From assembly GCF_004335085.1 (NCBI RefSeq), contig NZ_RQRS01000026.1:26449-90448 (forward strand): DNA of 64,000 nt, in the 5' to 3' direction. The position numbers and the translations under genes are program-made. Under the pieces are notes generated by a model. It was not told where the DNA came from. It did not search any database and was given only the letters and a program-made list of their open reading frames with translations. The stretch is from Pedobacter nototheniae. Its GTDB lineage: Bacteria; Bacteroidota; Bacteroidia; Sphingobacteriales; Sphingobacteriaceae. Below are positions 19,002-26,753 of this stretch, piece after piece (positions within the stretch are counted from its first letter, which is position 1; the number at the start of each line of letters is the position of its first letter).

Positions 19002-19652
19002 TTAATTTGCGTTCTTTTTTAACCATTCCAATCTACGCTGATCGGGTAATTGCTTTACTTCAAAGTTTTCAAACTTAGCGTTAAATCCATTTCCATCTGG
19101 ACTGGCTGCCATAAAGCCAACCATTACAGGTCTGTTATCTTGCAGGTAAGCGTTGCGCATCAGGATATAGTTTTTATCATCATAAGAATAAAATATTTCC
19201 ACGGCATCCAATCTACGTACGGCTTTTATCCATACAAAATCTGGCACTTTATCTATAGTAATTACGCTCCAATCGCTGGTTTTATGAGTTACTACGGTAC
19301 TTAAATTATATTTACCATCCACAAATTCAATTCCGGCCTTGATATAATTTTCGTGATCTGTACGCAGCATTAAGCCCATTTGATCGAAGCGTGCTTTATA
19401 ATTTCCGGTAATCTTAACTTTTACTTCAAACTCACCACCGTAAGTACTGTAATAAAATGGAGCATCATCAACGGTAAATCCATAATGAGAAATTCTCCAG
19501 TAATCACTTTGTGGTGTTACCTGCATGGTTAGGGCATTATTTTTAATTTCCCATTTTTTAGGTTCGTTAAACCATTGCATTTTCTCCAGTGTTTGGGCAA
19601 AGCCCGTTTGTACCGTTATGAAAGCAACGATGCTCAAAATAATTTTTTTCAT
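19002..19652 (-). CDS. Secreted DUF1349 domain protein
   Basis: About 216 residues with a signal peptide (MKKIILSIVAF ... GFAQ) and a single DUF1349 domain. This is a concanavalin-like beta sandwich seen in yeast Ree1 relatives and many bacterial carbohydrate-related proteins. Typical pieces are EKMQWFNEPKKWEIKNNAL, GLMLRTDHENYIKAGIEFVDG and VGFMAASPDGNGFNAKFENF. Start choice: the frame extends to an ATG at 19676, but the signal peptide begins at 19652. The promoter at 19694-19724 predicts a transcript start near 19687, which also fits 19652 better. A carbohydrate-binding role is a guess from the fold. Confidence 0.9.
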   Translation of the reverse strand: MKKIILSIVAFITVQTGFAQTLEKMQWFNEPKKWEIKNNALTMQVTPQSDYWRISHYGFTVDDAPFYYSTYGGEFEVKVKITGNYKARFDQMGLMLRTDHENYIKAGIEFVDGKYNLSTVVTHKTSDWSVITIDKVPDFVWIKAVRRLDAVEIFYSYDDKNYILMRNAYLQDNRPVMVGFMAASPDGNGFNAKFENFEVKQLPDQRRLEWLKKNAN

Positions 19653-19693
19653 TTGTTGTTTTGTGTTAATAACCATATGTTAGTTTTAGTTTA

Positions 19694-19724
19694 CAAATGT
19701 AAAACCCCATTGGCTGCCCTCCAA
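19694..19724 (-). promoter_or_regulatory. Bacteroidetes consensus promoter for the DUF1349 gene
   Basis: On the minus strand TTG (724-722) is followed after 20 bases by TACATTTG (701-694), an exact fit to TTG-N19..21-TAnnTTTG. The predicted transcript start near 19687 leaves a leader of about 35 bases before the ATG at 19652. This is the best promoter match in the window. Confidence 0.7.
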
Positions 19725-19747
19725 TACTGATTAATAACCATATTAAA

Positions 19748-20512
19748 ATGAATATTGTTAATACCCTGAATGAAAAACTATTAAAACAACCCTTCGCCGA
19801 GGATCATAATAAACTGGTAAGTATACCGCATTACCAACATATGGCAGCTATGTACGCCAGGATAGAGAATGCTATTGCTGTACTGAGTGATATGAGAGCC
19901 AATAAAAGTTATATTTATAATGGCAGAGTAGCAAGAGAACTGGGTTTTGAAGAAAGGTATGCATCTGAGGAGATTAACTCAATTTGGGAGGATGATATTT
20001 TTAGTAAAATCCACCCGGATGATCTAATTGATAAACACTTGCTGGAACTAAAGTTTTTTAATATGCTTAAAGGTTTGCCGCTTATTGAAAGATCAGATTA
20101 CCAGGTTAAAAGTAAAATTAGAATGCTTAATAAAGTTGGTAAGTATATTATTATTGAGCATCGTATGTTTTACATAAGCAGCGCAGAGGATGGTAGCTTA
20201 TGGTTAGCGCTTTGTTTGTACAATCTTTCTTATAGTGAGGCTACCGAAGATGCACTAAACGGTGTGATTTTAAATTCTGCAACTGGAGTATCTATTAAGC
20301 CCGATCAAAAAGATTATAGCAAGCTATTATCAACCCGAGAAAAGGAAATATTACAACTGATAAGAAAGGGAAAAATGAGTAAGGAGGTTGCTGATGTATT
20401 ATCTATTAGCATTAACACGGTAAACAGGCACCGTCAAAATATTTTAGAAAAACTTAGGGTAAGCAATTCTTTTGAGGCTTGTAGAATTGCCGAAAGAATG
20501 GATTTGATTTAA
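19748..20512 (+). CDS. PAS-LuxR type transcriptional regulator
   Basis: A 254-residue one-component regulator. Residues about 35-165 form a PAS-like sensor domain (ENAIAVLSDMRANKSYIYNG, then DDIFSKIHPDDLIDKH, a classic PAS stretch). Residues about 190-254 are a LuxR/GerE helix-turn-helix: LSTREKEILQLIRKGKMSKE then VADVLSISINTVNRHRQNIL. There is no receiver domain. It is divergent from the DUF1349 gene with 95 bp between the starts, so it could control that neighbour; this is an inference. A strong terminator follows immediately. Confidence 0.93.
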   Translation: MNIVNTLNEKLLKQPFAEDHNKLVSIPHYQHMAAMYARIENAIAVLSDMRANKSYIYNGRVARELGFEERYASEEINSIWEDDIFSKIHPDDLIDKHLLELKFFNMLKGLPLIERSDYQVKSKIRMLNKVGKYIIIEHRMFYISSAEDGSLWLALCLYNLSYSEATEDALNGVILNSATGVSIKPDQKDYSKLLSTREKEILQLIRKGKMSKEVADVLSISINTVNRHRQNILEKLRVSNSFEACRIAERMDLI

Positions 20513-20515
20513 TGG

Positions 20516-20560
20516 AAGCACGTTCAATTTACTGGGGCAAATTGAACGTGCTTAATTTTA
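20516..20560 (+). terminator. Strong terminator between convergent genes
   Basis: AAGCACGTTCAATTT (516-530) and its exact complement (539-553) form a 15-bp perfect stem with an 8-base loop, followed by AATTTTATTTT. It sits 4 bases after the regulator stop, and faces the end of the efflux operon, so it probably works for both directions. Confidence 0.85.
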
Positions 20561-20578
20561 TTTTAGATAAAAAATTGA

Positions 20579-21721
20579 CTATCCTTCTTCTCCACTATTT
20601 TTCATTTTCATTAAAATGGAGTAAGCATTTTTGGTTACAATATTTGCGGGTTTAGCTTTAGTTTTAATTTCTGTAAAGCCATCTAAATTTGCTCCTGTTT
20701 CTACAGGAATCATTTTATACCGATTGTTTCCTAGATCTTCAAATACATAATTTTTATTTTCCCATTTTACAATTGCATCTTCTGGGGCGGCCTCAACCAT
20801 TGCATTTGAAACTGAAATTGCCGCATTTAAAAATGTTCCTGGTAATAGCTTACTATCTGCATTTTCTATATCACAATGCACACTCGTTGTTCTATCACCC
20901 TCTATATTCGGAGTTATCAAATGTACTTTAGCTATATATTTTTTATCAGGATTGGCAGTTGTTGTACAAATAATCTCCTGCCCTACTTTTAAGTTTGCGG
21001 CATCACGCTCAAATACAGTAAGACTTGCATGCAAAGCCCCCGGACTAATTAACTCAAAAAGCACATCAGCCGCATTTACATATTTACCTGCATTAATGTT
21101 AACCTTGGTAACATAGCCACTAATAGGTGCATAAACCTTAATGTTTCTGGTTATATTATCTTCAGTTAAGTTTGAAGGATTAATGCCAATCAATCTTAAT
21201 TTTTCTGCCAAGGCTTTTACTAAAACCTTCTGGTTATTAAATTCACTTTCTGTTTGCTGAAAAATTTTATCACTCGTTGCTTTTGTTTGGTTTAACCCTT
21301 TCTGTCTGATATAATCTGCTGAAGCAAACTTAAGCTTGTTTTTTGAGGTCAGGTAATCTTGTTGCAATTGAATGTATTGCTGATCTTCTACCGTTGCAAG
21401 CACCGCTCCTCTTTTAACCAACATACCAGGAATAAGATTCATTTGTTTAATATATCCGCCCATGGGTACACTTACCGAATAGGTATTTTCTGGTGGTACA
21501 TCTACCACTCCATTTACATTAATGGTATTGTGCATGCCCTTCAATTCTAACTTGCCTGATTGGATACCTGCATTTTTAACCTGTTCTGCACTGAGTTGTA
21601 CTTCATCTGCATTAACTTTTATGGGCTGTGTCGTAGTAACTGTTTTTTCATTTTTATCTGGATTACCGCATGCCATTAAAACGGCTATAAAAACAATTCC
21701 GACTTTTAATTTATGTTTCAT
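20579..21721 (-). CDS. RND efflux periplasmic adaptor (CusB-like lipoprotein)
   Basis: A 380-residue membrane-fusion protein that joins the inner-membrane pump to the outer-membrane channel. The lipobox is VLMACGNPD (Cys about 19). A barrel-sandwich (lipoyl-like) domain (about 80-115; YSVSVPMGGYIKQMNLIPGM and AVLATVEDQQYIQLQQ) is interrupted by an alpha hairpin with QQDYLTSKNKLKFA. Its second half is VYAPISGYVTKVNINAGKYV. A beta-barrel domain with FERDAANLKVGQEI and a membrane-proximal domain follow. It overlaps nothing but lies only 6 bp after the CusA-TolC gene, so the two are one operon. The metal is not evident; no His/Met-rich N-terminus is present. Confidence 0.93.
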   Translation of the reverse strand: MKHKLKVGIVFIAVLMACGNPDKNEKTVTTTQPIKVNADEVQLSAEQVKNAGIQSGKLELKGMHNTINVNGVVDVPPENTYSVSVPMGGYIKQMNLIPGMLVKRGAVLATVEDQQYIQLQQDYLTSKNKLKFASADYIRQKGLNQTKATSDKIFQQTESEFNNQKVLVKALAEKLRLIGINPSNLTEDNITRNIKVYAPISGYVTKVNINAGKYVNAADVLFELISPGALHASLTVFERDAANLKVGQEIICTTTANPDKKYIAKVHLITPNIEGDRTTSVHCDIENADSKLLPGTFLNAAISVSNAMVEAAPEDAIVKWENKNYVFEDLGNNRYKMIPVETGANLDGFTEIKTKAKPANIVTKNAYSILMKMKNSGEEG

Positions 21722-21727
21722 TTTGTG

Positions 21728-24700
21728 TTATTTATCTGTTGCCGTTAATTTTTCTATTTCAAATGCAGCATTATTTAGCTGCTGTACCTTATCAAAATAT
21801 TCTGCCTTAAGTTGTATAGATTGATTAATTAATATAACCCAATCCAGGTAAGCAATTTCTCCTGCATTTAATTTATCAGATGCTGTTTTAATAATATCGC
21901 CAGCGTTTGCTAATGAAACTTTCTGATAGGATTTTATTACATTATTTAACTGTTTATAGCGATAAACGGCATTTTCCAATTGGTGATAAAGGGTTTTCTT
22001 CTGTAACTCTAGCTCTTGCTGCTTTTGGTGTATTGCAATTTTTGAAGCTTTGATTCTCGATTGTTGGGTACCAAAAAAAACAGGAATGCCAACACCAATA
22101 CTTACAGAAGAAAATCTTTTATTACCATTAAAATATTGCTCGGCACCAATACTGTTGGTTTGCCAACCAATAATGCTAGAGTTGTTATACCCAAAACTTA
22201 GATTTGGCAATAGCTTACTTCCTTCTAATGCCTTTTGTTTTTTGGCTAATTCCAATTGTGCCTCACCGAGCTTAAGCATTGGATTGTTTTCTGCCTGTTG
22301 ATTGGTTATTAAATTAAAAGCGTAAATAAAACTATCACCTGTTGGCTCTAAATTAAGACTGCTGTTTAGTAAAAACCTAAACCTTGTTAAGCTTTGCTCA
22401 TAATCCATATTTAACAAATCCAATTGATTACGGATTTGCTGTTTTTGGTTTTCTGCCGTGCGAAGCTCTAATACATCAACATCGCCAGATTTAAACCTTT
22501 GCGATGATTTATCAAGAAAAGCACTATAAACGCTATCCGCCCAAATTAATAGTTTATGTTTTTGGCGTAACAATACAATATCGAAATAGGTGGATTTAAC
22601 TTCTGCTTTAAGATCTAATTGCTTGCCACTTAATTGTGCTTCACTAATTTGAACATTAGTTTTATGTACGGCATTTTGCCTGCTATAAACTGTTGGAAAA
22701 TCAAGACTTTGCACCACCGAAAACTTATTATCATTTGCCAAACTGTTAAACTTACCGTAATCAAAACTGATAGCAGTTTTAGAAACATCAAAACTATTTT
22801 TAGTGAGTTGCTTATAATATTCAATGTCTGTTTTAGCAACCTGTAACAATACATTGTTTTTCATTGCAGTATCTAGGGCAGCCTGAAGATTAATTTGTTG
22901 TGCGTTAGACTGTGTTGTTCCTAAACAAATTAATACAGCAATTATAGCGAGTTTACTTTTTGGTTTAAAATAACCGAAGCCTTTTTCAAATAAGATGTAT
23001 AACATGGGTAAAACGAATAATGTAAGCATGGTTGATACCAATAAACCACCGATTACAACTGTTGCAAGTGGTTTTTGTACTGCACCACCGGCACCAGTAC
23101 TTATGGCCATTGGAATAAAACCTAATGATGGCACGAGCGCTGTCATTAATACTGCACGGAGTTTGGATTTTGTTGCATGAATAACGATGCGCTTAACATC
23201 TGTCCATCCTTCTTTTTTAAGTCTGTTAAACTCTGTTACCAGTAAAATTCCGTTTAGTACAGCAACACCAAACAGAGCAATAAAGCCAACTCCAGCAGAA
23301 ATACTGAAAGGTAAATCTCTTATCCAAAGGGCAAATATCCCTCCGGTGGCAGATAAAGGAATAGCTGTATAAATAAGTAAACCTTGCTTTACCGAGCTAA
23401 AAGCAAAATAAAGGAGCAGAAAAATTAGTAGTAACGCAATAGGTACAACAATTGCCAATCGGGATTTAGCCGCCGTCATATTTTCAAAAGAGCCACCGTA
23501 AGAAATGGTATATCCTTTGGATAGGTTGAGCTGTTGCCCTGCCTTTTGTTGCAGTTCTTCCACAATAGATTGCACATCGCGATCCTTAACGTTAAAACCT
23601 ACAATAATCCGTCTTTTGGTATCTTCTCTTTGTATTTGGTTTACACCTTCTACCTCTTCAATATTGGCAACCATACTTAAAGGTACTTGCGTGCCTGATT
23701 GGGTTAGCACCATTAAATCTTCAACATCTTTTATGTTTTTTCTGGCAGCCTCATCCAAGCGAACGACCATATCAAAACGTTTTTCGCCCTCATAAACCTG
23801 CCCTGCAATTTGCCCGGCGAAGGCGGTATTTACTACGCGGTTTACATCGGCAACGTTTATTCCATACTTCGCCATGCCATCTCTATTATATTTAATTACA
23901 ACTTGTGGCATACCGGTAACTTGTTCTTCATACACATTAATAGCACCTTTAACCGTTCCAATAATGCTACCCAAACGTTTTGCATAATTTGCGAGAGAAT
24001 CCAAATCCTCGCCAAATATTTTACAAACTACATCTTGCCTAGCACCCGTCATTAGCTCATTAAAACGCATTTGTACCGGAAACTGAAAACCTACCGTTAT
24101 GCCTGGAATAACTTCAACGGCCTTTGTCATTTTTGCACTTAACTCAGGAAAAGAAGTTGCAGAAGTCCATTCCTTTTTAGGTTTTAAAATCACCATCATA
24201 TCTCCAGCTTCAAAAGGCATTGGATCTGTTGGCACTTCGGCACTACCAATTTTGGTTACAATTTTCTGCACTTCAGGAAATTGATCTAATAGGATTTTTG
24301 ATGCTTTTTGTGTGGTTTCAATCGTATTATTCAGATTACTTCCAGTAAGCAAGCGGGTTTCTACAGCAAAATCACCTTCCTCCAGCTGGGGAATAAACTC
24401 ACCACCCAGTGTACCCATTACGAAAACGGAAATAGCAAATAATGAAATGGTAACCGCCAAAATAGTTTTTGGGAACTGAAGTACTTTACTTAAAATTGGT
24501 TGATACCTGCGCTCCAACCAAGCCATTAATTTATCTGTAAGATTCTTTTTATGACTGATGGTTTTATTTAAGCATAGTGCAGACATCATTGGTACATAAG
24601 TAATTGATAGAATAAACGCTCCCAATATTGCAAAGGCAATTGTCCATGCCATTGGCTTAAACATTTTACCTTCAATACCTTCTAATGATAAAATTGGCAG

Positions 24701-26089
24701 GTAAACGATTAGAATAATTATTTGACTGAATACGGCAGATTTAATCATAGAGCCTGTAGATTTTTCAACCTCCGTATCCATTTGATTCTGATCTATTCTA
24801 TTAAGTGATCGAAAGTGTTTGCTATGTGAAAAACGATGAAGAATGGCTTCAACAACAATTACTGAACCATCTACAATGAGGCCAAAATCTATTGCTCCAA
24901 GCGACATTAAATTTCCTCCTACGCCAAACTTATTCATTAAAATAATGGCAAAAAGCATTGATAATGGAATAACAGAAGACACGATTAAGCCTGCACGCAA
25001 ATTTCCAAGGAAGAAAACCAATACAAAAATTACAATCAATGCACCTTCCATTAAATTGGTTTCTACAGTGCTAATTGCATTATCTACCATTTTGGTTCTA
25101 TCTAAAAAAGGCTCAACAACAACACCTTCGGGCACCATCTTTTGTATTTCAGCAATCTTATCTTTTACACGTTTAACTACAACAGATGAATTTTCGCCTT
25201 TCAGCATCATTACAACTGCTCCGGCAACTTCACCCTGTGCATTATATGTCATGGCACCATATCGAATAGCCGAACCATATTGTACCTTGGCTACCTGCCC
25301 CAATAGTACAGGCATACCATTATTTAGTGTTTTTACAACAATCTTTTCAATATCGGCAAGACTTGTTGTTAAGCCCTCACTTCTTATATAAAGTACTGTT
25401 GGGCCTTTTTCTATATAAGCACCGCCTGTATTTTCATTGTTTTTTTCTAAGGCATCAAAAATTTCAGCAATGGTAAGCCCATAGGCTTTAAGTTGGTCTT
25501 GCCTAACTGCAACTTCATATTGCTTTAGTTTACCACCAAAGCTTGAAACCTCTGCCACACCGGGTGTACCCAGTAATTGACGGCGAACAATCCAATCTTG
25601 AATGGTGCGGAGTGCTTGTTCATCATATTTGCCTTCATATCCTTTTTTCGGACGGACAACATATTGATAAATTTCTCCTAAACCCGTTGAAACCGGAGCC
25701 ATTGCTGGCGAACCGATTCCTTGTGGAATTTCTTGTTGAACTTGTTGCAATCGCTCGGCAATTTGTTGCCTTGCCCAGTAAACATCTGTTTCTTCGTTAA
25801 AAACGATGGTAACAAGAGAAAGTCCGAAACGGGAAAAACTCCTGATTTGCTTAAGTCCTGAAATGCTGCTACAAGCTTGTTCTATAGGAAAAGTAATTAG
25901 TCGTTCGATATCCGGTGCACCTAAAGATGGTGAAACGGTGATTACTTGCACCTGATTATCGGTAATATCAGGAAGGGCATCAATGGGTAATTTTGTAACC
26001 TCATAAGTTCCCCAACCCACAAGGGAGAGAACAAATAAGGCAATGATCAGCTTATTCCGCACGGAAAAGCCGATAATCTTATTTAGCAT
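21728..26089 (-). CDS. CusA/CzcA heavy-metal RND pump fused to a TolC-type outer membrane channel
   Basis: A 1453-residue fusion. Residues about 1-1035 are a complete HME-type RND pump: first helix near 10-30, the proton-relay motif DFGLIVDG in helix 4 with a following VIVVEAILHR, porter-domain repeats, and the second half with ALFGVAVLNGILLV. Residues about 1064-1453 are an outer-membrane efflux (OEP/TolC) domain with two coiled-coil halves (AEVKSTYFDIVLLRQKHKLL; QLENAVYRYKQLNN). Between them, about 1043-1063, lies a signal-peptide-like segment: KSKLAIIAVLICLGTTQSNA before Q1064 (base about 22900). The pump ends in the cytoplasm, so this segment is needed to export the channel part and may be cleaved. 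Such fusions occur across Bacteroidetes. Metal specificity cannot be told. Confidence 0.95.
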   Translation of the reverse strand: MLNKIIGFSVRNKLIIALFVLSLVGWGTYEVTKLPIDALPDITDNQVQVITVSPSLGAPDIERLITFPIEQACSSISGLKQIRSFSRFGLSLVTIVFNEETDVYWARQQIAERLQQVQQEIPQGIGSPAMAPVSTGLGEIYQYVVRPKKGYEGKYDEQALRTIQDWIVRRQLLGTPGVAEVSSFGGKLKQYEVAVRQDQLKAYGLTIAEIFDALEKNNENTGGAYIEKGPTVLYIRSEGLTTSLADIEKIVVKTLNNGMPVLLGQVAKVQYGSAIRYGAMTYNAQGEVAGAVVMMLKGENSSVVVKRVKDKIAEIQKMVPEGVVVEPFLDRTKMVDNAISTVETNLMEGALIVIFVLVFFLGNLRAGLIVSSVIPLSMLFAIILMNKFGVGGNLMSLGAIDFGLIVDGSVIVVEAILHRFSHSKHFRSLNRIDQNQMDTEVEKSTGSMIKSAVFSQIIILIVYLPILSLEGIEGKMFKPMAWTIAFAILGAFILSITYVPMMSALCLNKTISHKKNLTDKLMAWLERRYQPILSKVLQFPKTILAVTISLFAISVFVMGTLGGEFIPQLEEGDFAVETRLLTGSNLNNTIETTQKASKILLDQFPEVQKIVTKIGSAEVPTDPMPFEAGDMMVILKPKKEWTSATSFPELSAKMTKAVEVIPGITVGFQFPVQMRFNELMTGARQDVVCKIFGEDLDSLANYAKRLGSIIGTVKGAINVYEEQVTGMPQVVIKYNRDGMAKYGINVADVNRVVNTAFAGQIAGQVYEGEKRFDMVVRLDEAARKNIKDVEDLMVLTQSGTQVPLSMVANIEEVEGVNQIQREDTKRRIIVGFNVKDRDVQSIVEELQQKAGQQLNLSKGYTISYGGSFENMTAAKSRLAIVVPIALLLIFLLLYFAFSSVKQGLLIYTAIPLSATGGIFALWIRDLPFSISAGVGFIALFGVAVLNGILLVTEFNRLKKEGWTDVKRIVIHATKSKLRAVLMTALVPSLGFIPMAISTGAGGAVQKPLATVVIGGLLVSTMLTLFVLPMLYILFEKGFGYFKPKSKLAIIAVLICLGTTQSNAQQINLQAALDTAMKNNVLLQVAKTDIEYYKQLTKNSFDVSKTAISFDYGKFNSLANDNKFSVVQSLDFPTVYSRQNAVHKTNVQISEAQLSGKQLDLKAEVKSTYFDIVLLRQKHKLLIWADSVYSAFLDKSSQRFKSGDVDVLELRTAENQKQQIRNQLDLLNMDYEQSLTRFRFLLNSSLNLEPTGDSFIYAFNLITNQQAENNPMLKLGEAQLELAKKQKALEGSKLLPNLSFGYNNSSIIGWQTNSIGAEQYFNGNKRFSSVSIGVGIPVFFGTQQSRIKASKIAIHQKQQELELQKKTLYHQLENAVYRYKQLNNVIKSYQKVSLANAGDIIKTASDKLNAGEIAYLDWVILINQSIQLKAEYFDKVQQLNNAAFEIEKLTATDK

Positions 26090-26174
26090 AATAAATTATT
26101 TTAAATGGATCGACATATTATTCAAGGTGACTGCAAAATTGCTCCTTGAAAGAAAACTGGAAATAGATATAAAA

Positions 26175-26555
26175 CTATGCTAATGCAATTGGCGGGCGGA
26201 AAAGACTTCCAAAAGTAGGACTACTATATATTTGCTCGTAAGCGATGGAAGAATCTACTAAAAGATTTAAGCAGGCGGCTTTTAGAAGAATAAATTTTTC
26301 GGAAGGGACGCCGATGGAGATTACGTGGTGACCATCTAATTTTTTGAATGGCAACTTCATATCTTCCTCATCGTCATTATCATCCTGATCCTCTCCGATG
26401 TAATGCATTTCTAAAAAATCGATAAAGCTAATTTGCGAGTTTAATTGATGATGCTGAATAAAATGTACTATAAGTTGGGGCATCTTTAATACTTCACGTA
26501 CAGAAGTGCTAAAGATTAATACCGGGAACAGGAAGAAAATTACAACTTTGTTCAC
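26175..26555 (-). CDS. Small exported acidic protein upstream of the metal efflux genes
   Basis: A 126-residue protein without a family I can name. It has an N-terminal membrane or signal segment (VVIFFLFPVLIFSTSV), a helical stretch HFIQHHQLNSQISFIDFLEM, then an acidic run GEDQDDNDDEEDMKLPFK and a C-terminus ending in FRPPIALA. Proteins of this type are, to my recollection, found beside cation-efflux genes in other Bacteroidetes. It lies 85 bp upstream of the pump gene in the same direction, so a metal-sensing, chaperone or buffering role in the periplasm is plausible but unproven. The start codon is GTG at 26555, immediately next to a promoter-like box. Confidence 0.7.
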   Translation of the reverse strand: MNKVVIFFLFPVLIFSTSVREVLKMPQLIVHFIQHHQLNSQISFIDFLEMHYIGEDQDDNDDEEDMKLPFKKLDGHHVISIGVPSEKFILLKAACLNLLVDSSIAYEQIYSSPTFGSLFRPPIALA

Positions 26556-26559
26556 GCGG

Positions 26560-26592
26560 CAAATATATTAATGATTTTTATTAATCGGGCAA
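26560..26592 (-). promoter_or_regulatory. Candidate promoter of the metal efflux operon
   Basis: On the minus strand TTG (592-590) and TATATTTG (567-560) are separated by 22 bases, one or two more than ideal. The -7 box ends only 4 bases before the GTG start at 26555. If real, the transcript would begin at or next to the GTG, a leaderless message. Confidence 0.45.
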
Positions 26593-26620
26593 AATTGGCC
26601 CAACTGAAATCTACTTATAA

Positions 26621-26670
26621 CAAAACGACCGTTATTGCGAACAGTTTTTAGTTCGCAATAACGGTCGTTT
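26621..26670 (-). terminator. Long perfect hairpin after the first T9SS module
   Basis: A 20-bp perfect inverted repeat (bases 623-642 and 651-670) with an 8-base loop. On the minus strand the stem ends in GTCGTTT and continues with TGTT. It lies about 85 bases past the stop of the PorE-like gene and before the efflux promoter. Probably the terminator of the surface module; its T-run is short and its stem unusually long and AT/GC balanced. Confidence 0.65.
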
Positions 26671-26753
26671 AGCAATTTAAATATAAAAATGGAGAACGTT
26701 AATTTGAGAGCGTTACCCTAAAAATATATTTTATACTGCTGCTAATAGAGTTT

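Noticed and set aside
24843..25391. Plus-strand 182-codon frame inside the CusA gene
   Set aside because: It is antisense to a conserved transporter sequence with intact motifs; no start signal or similarity to a known family.
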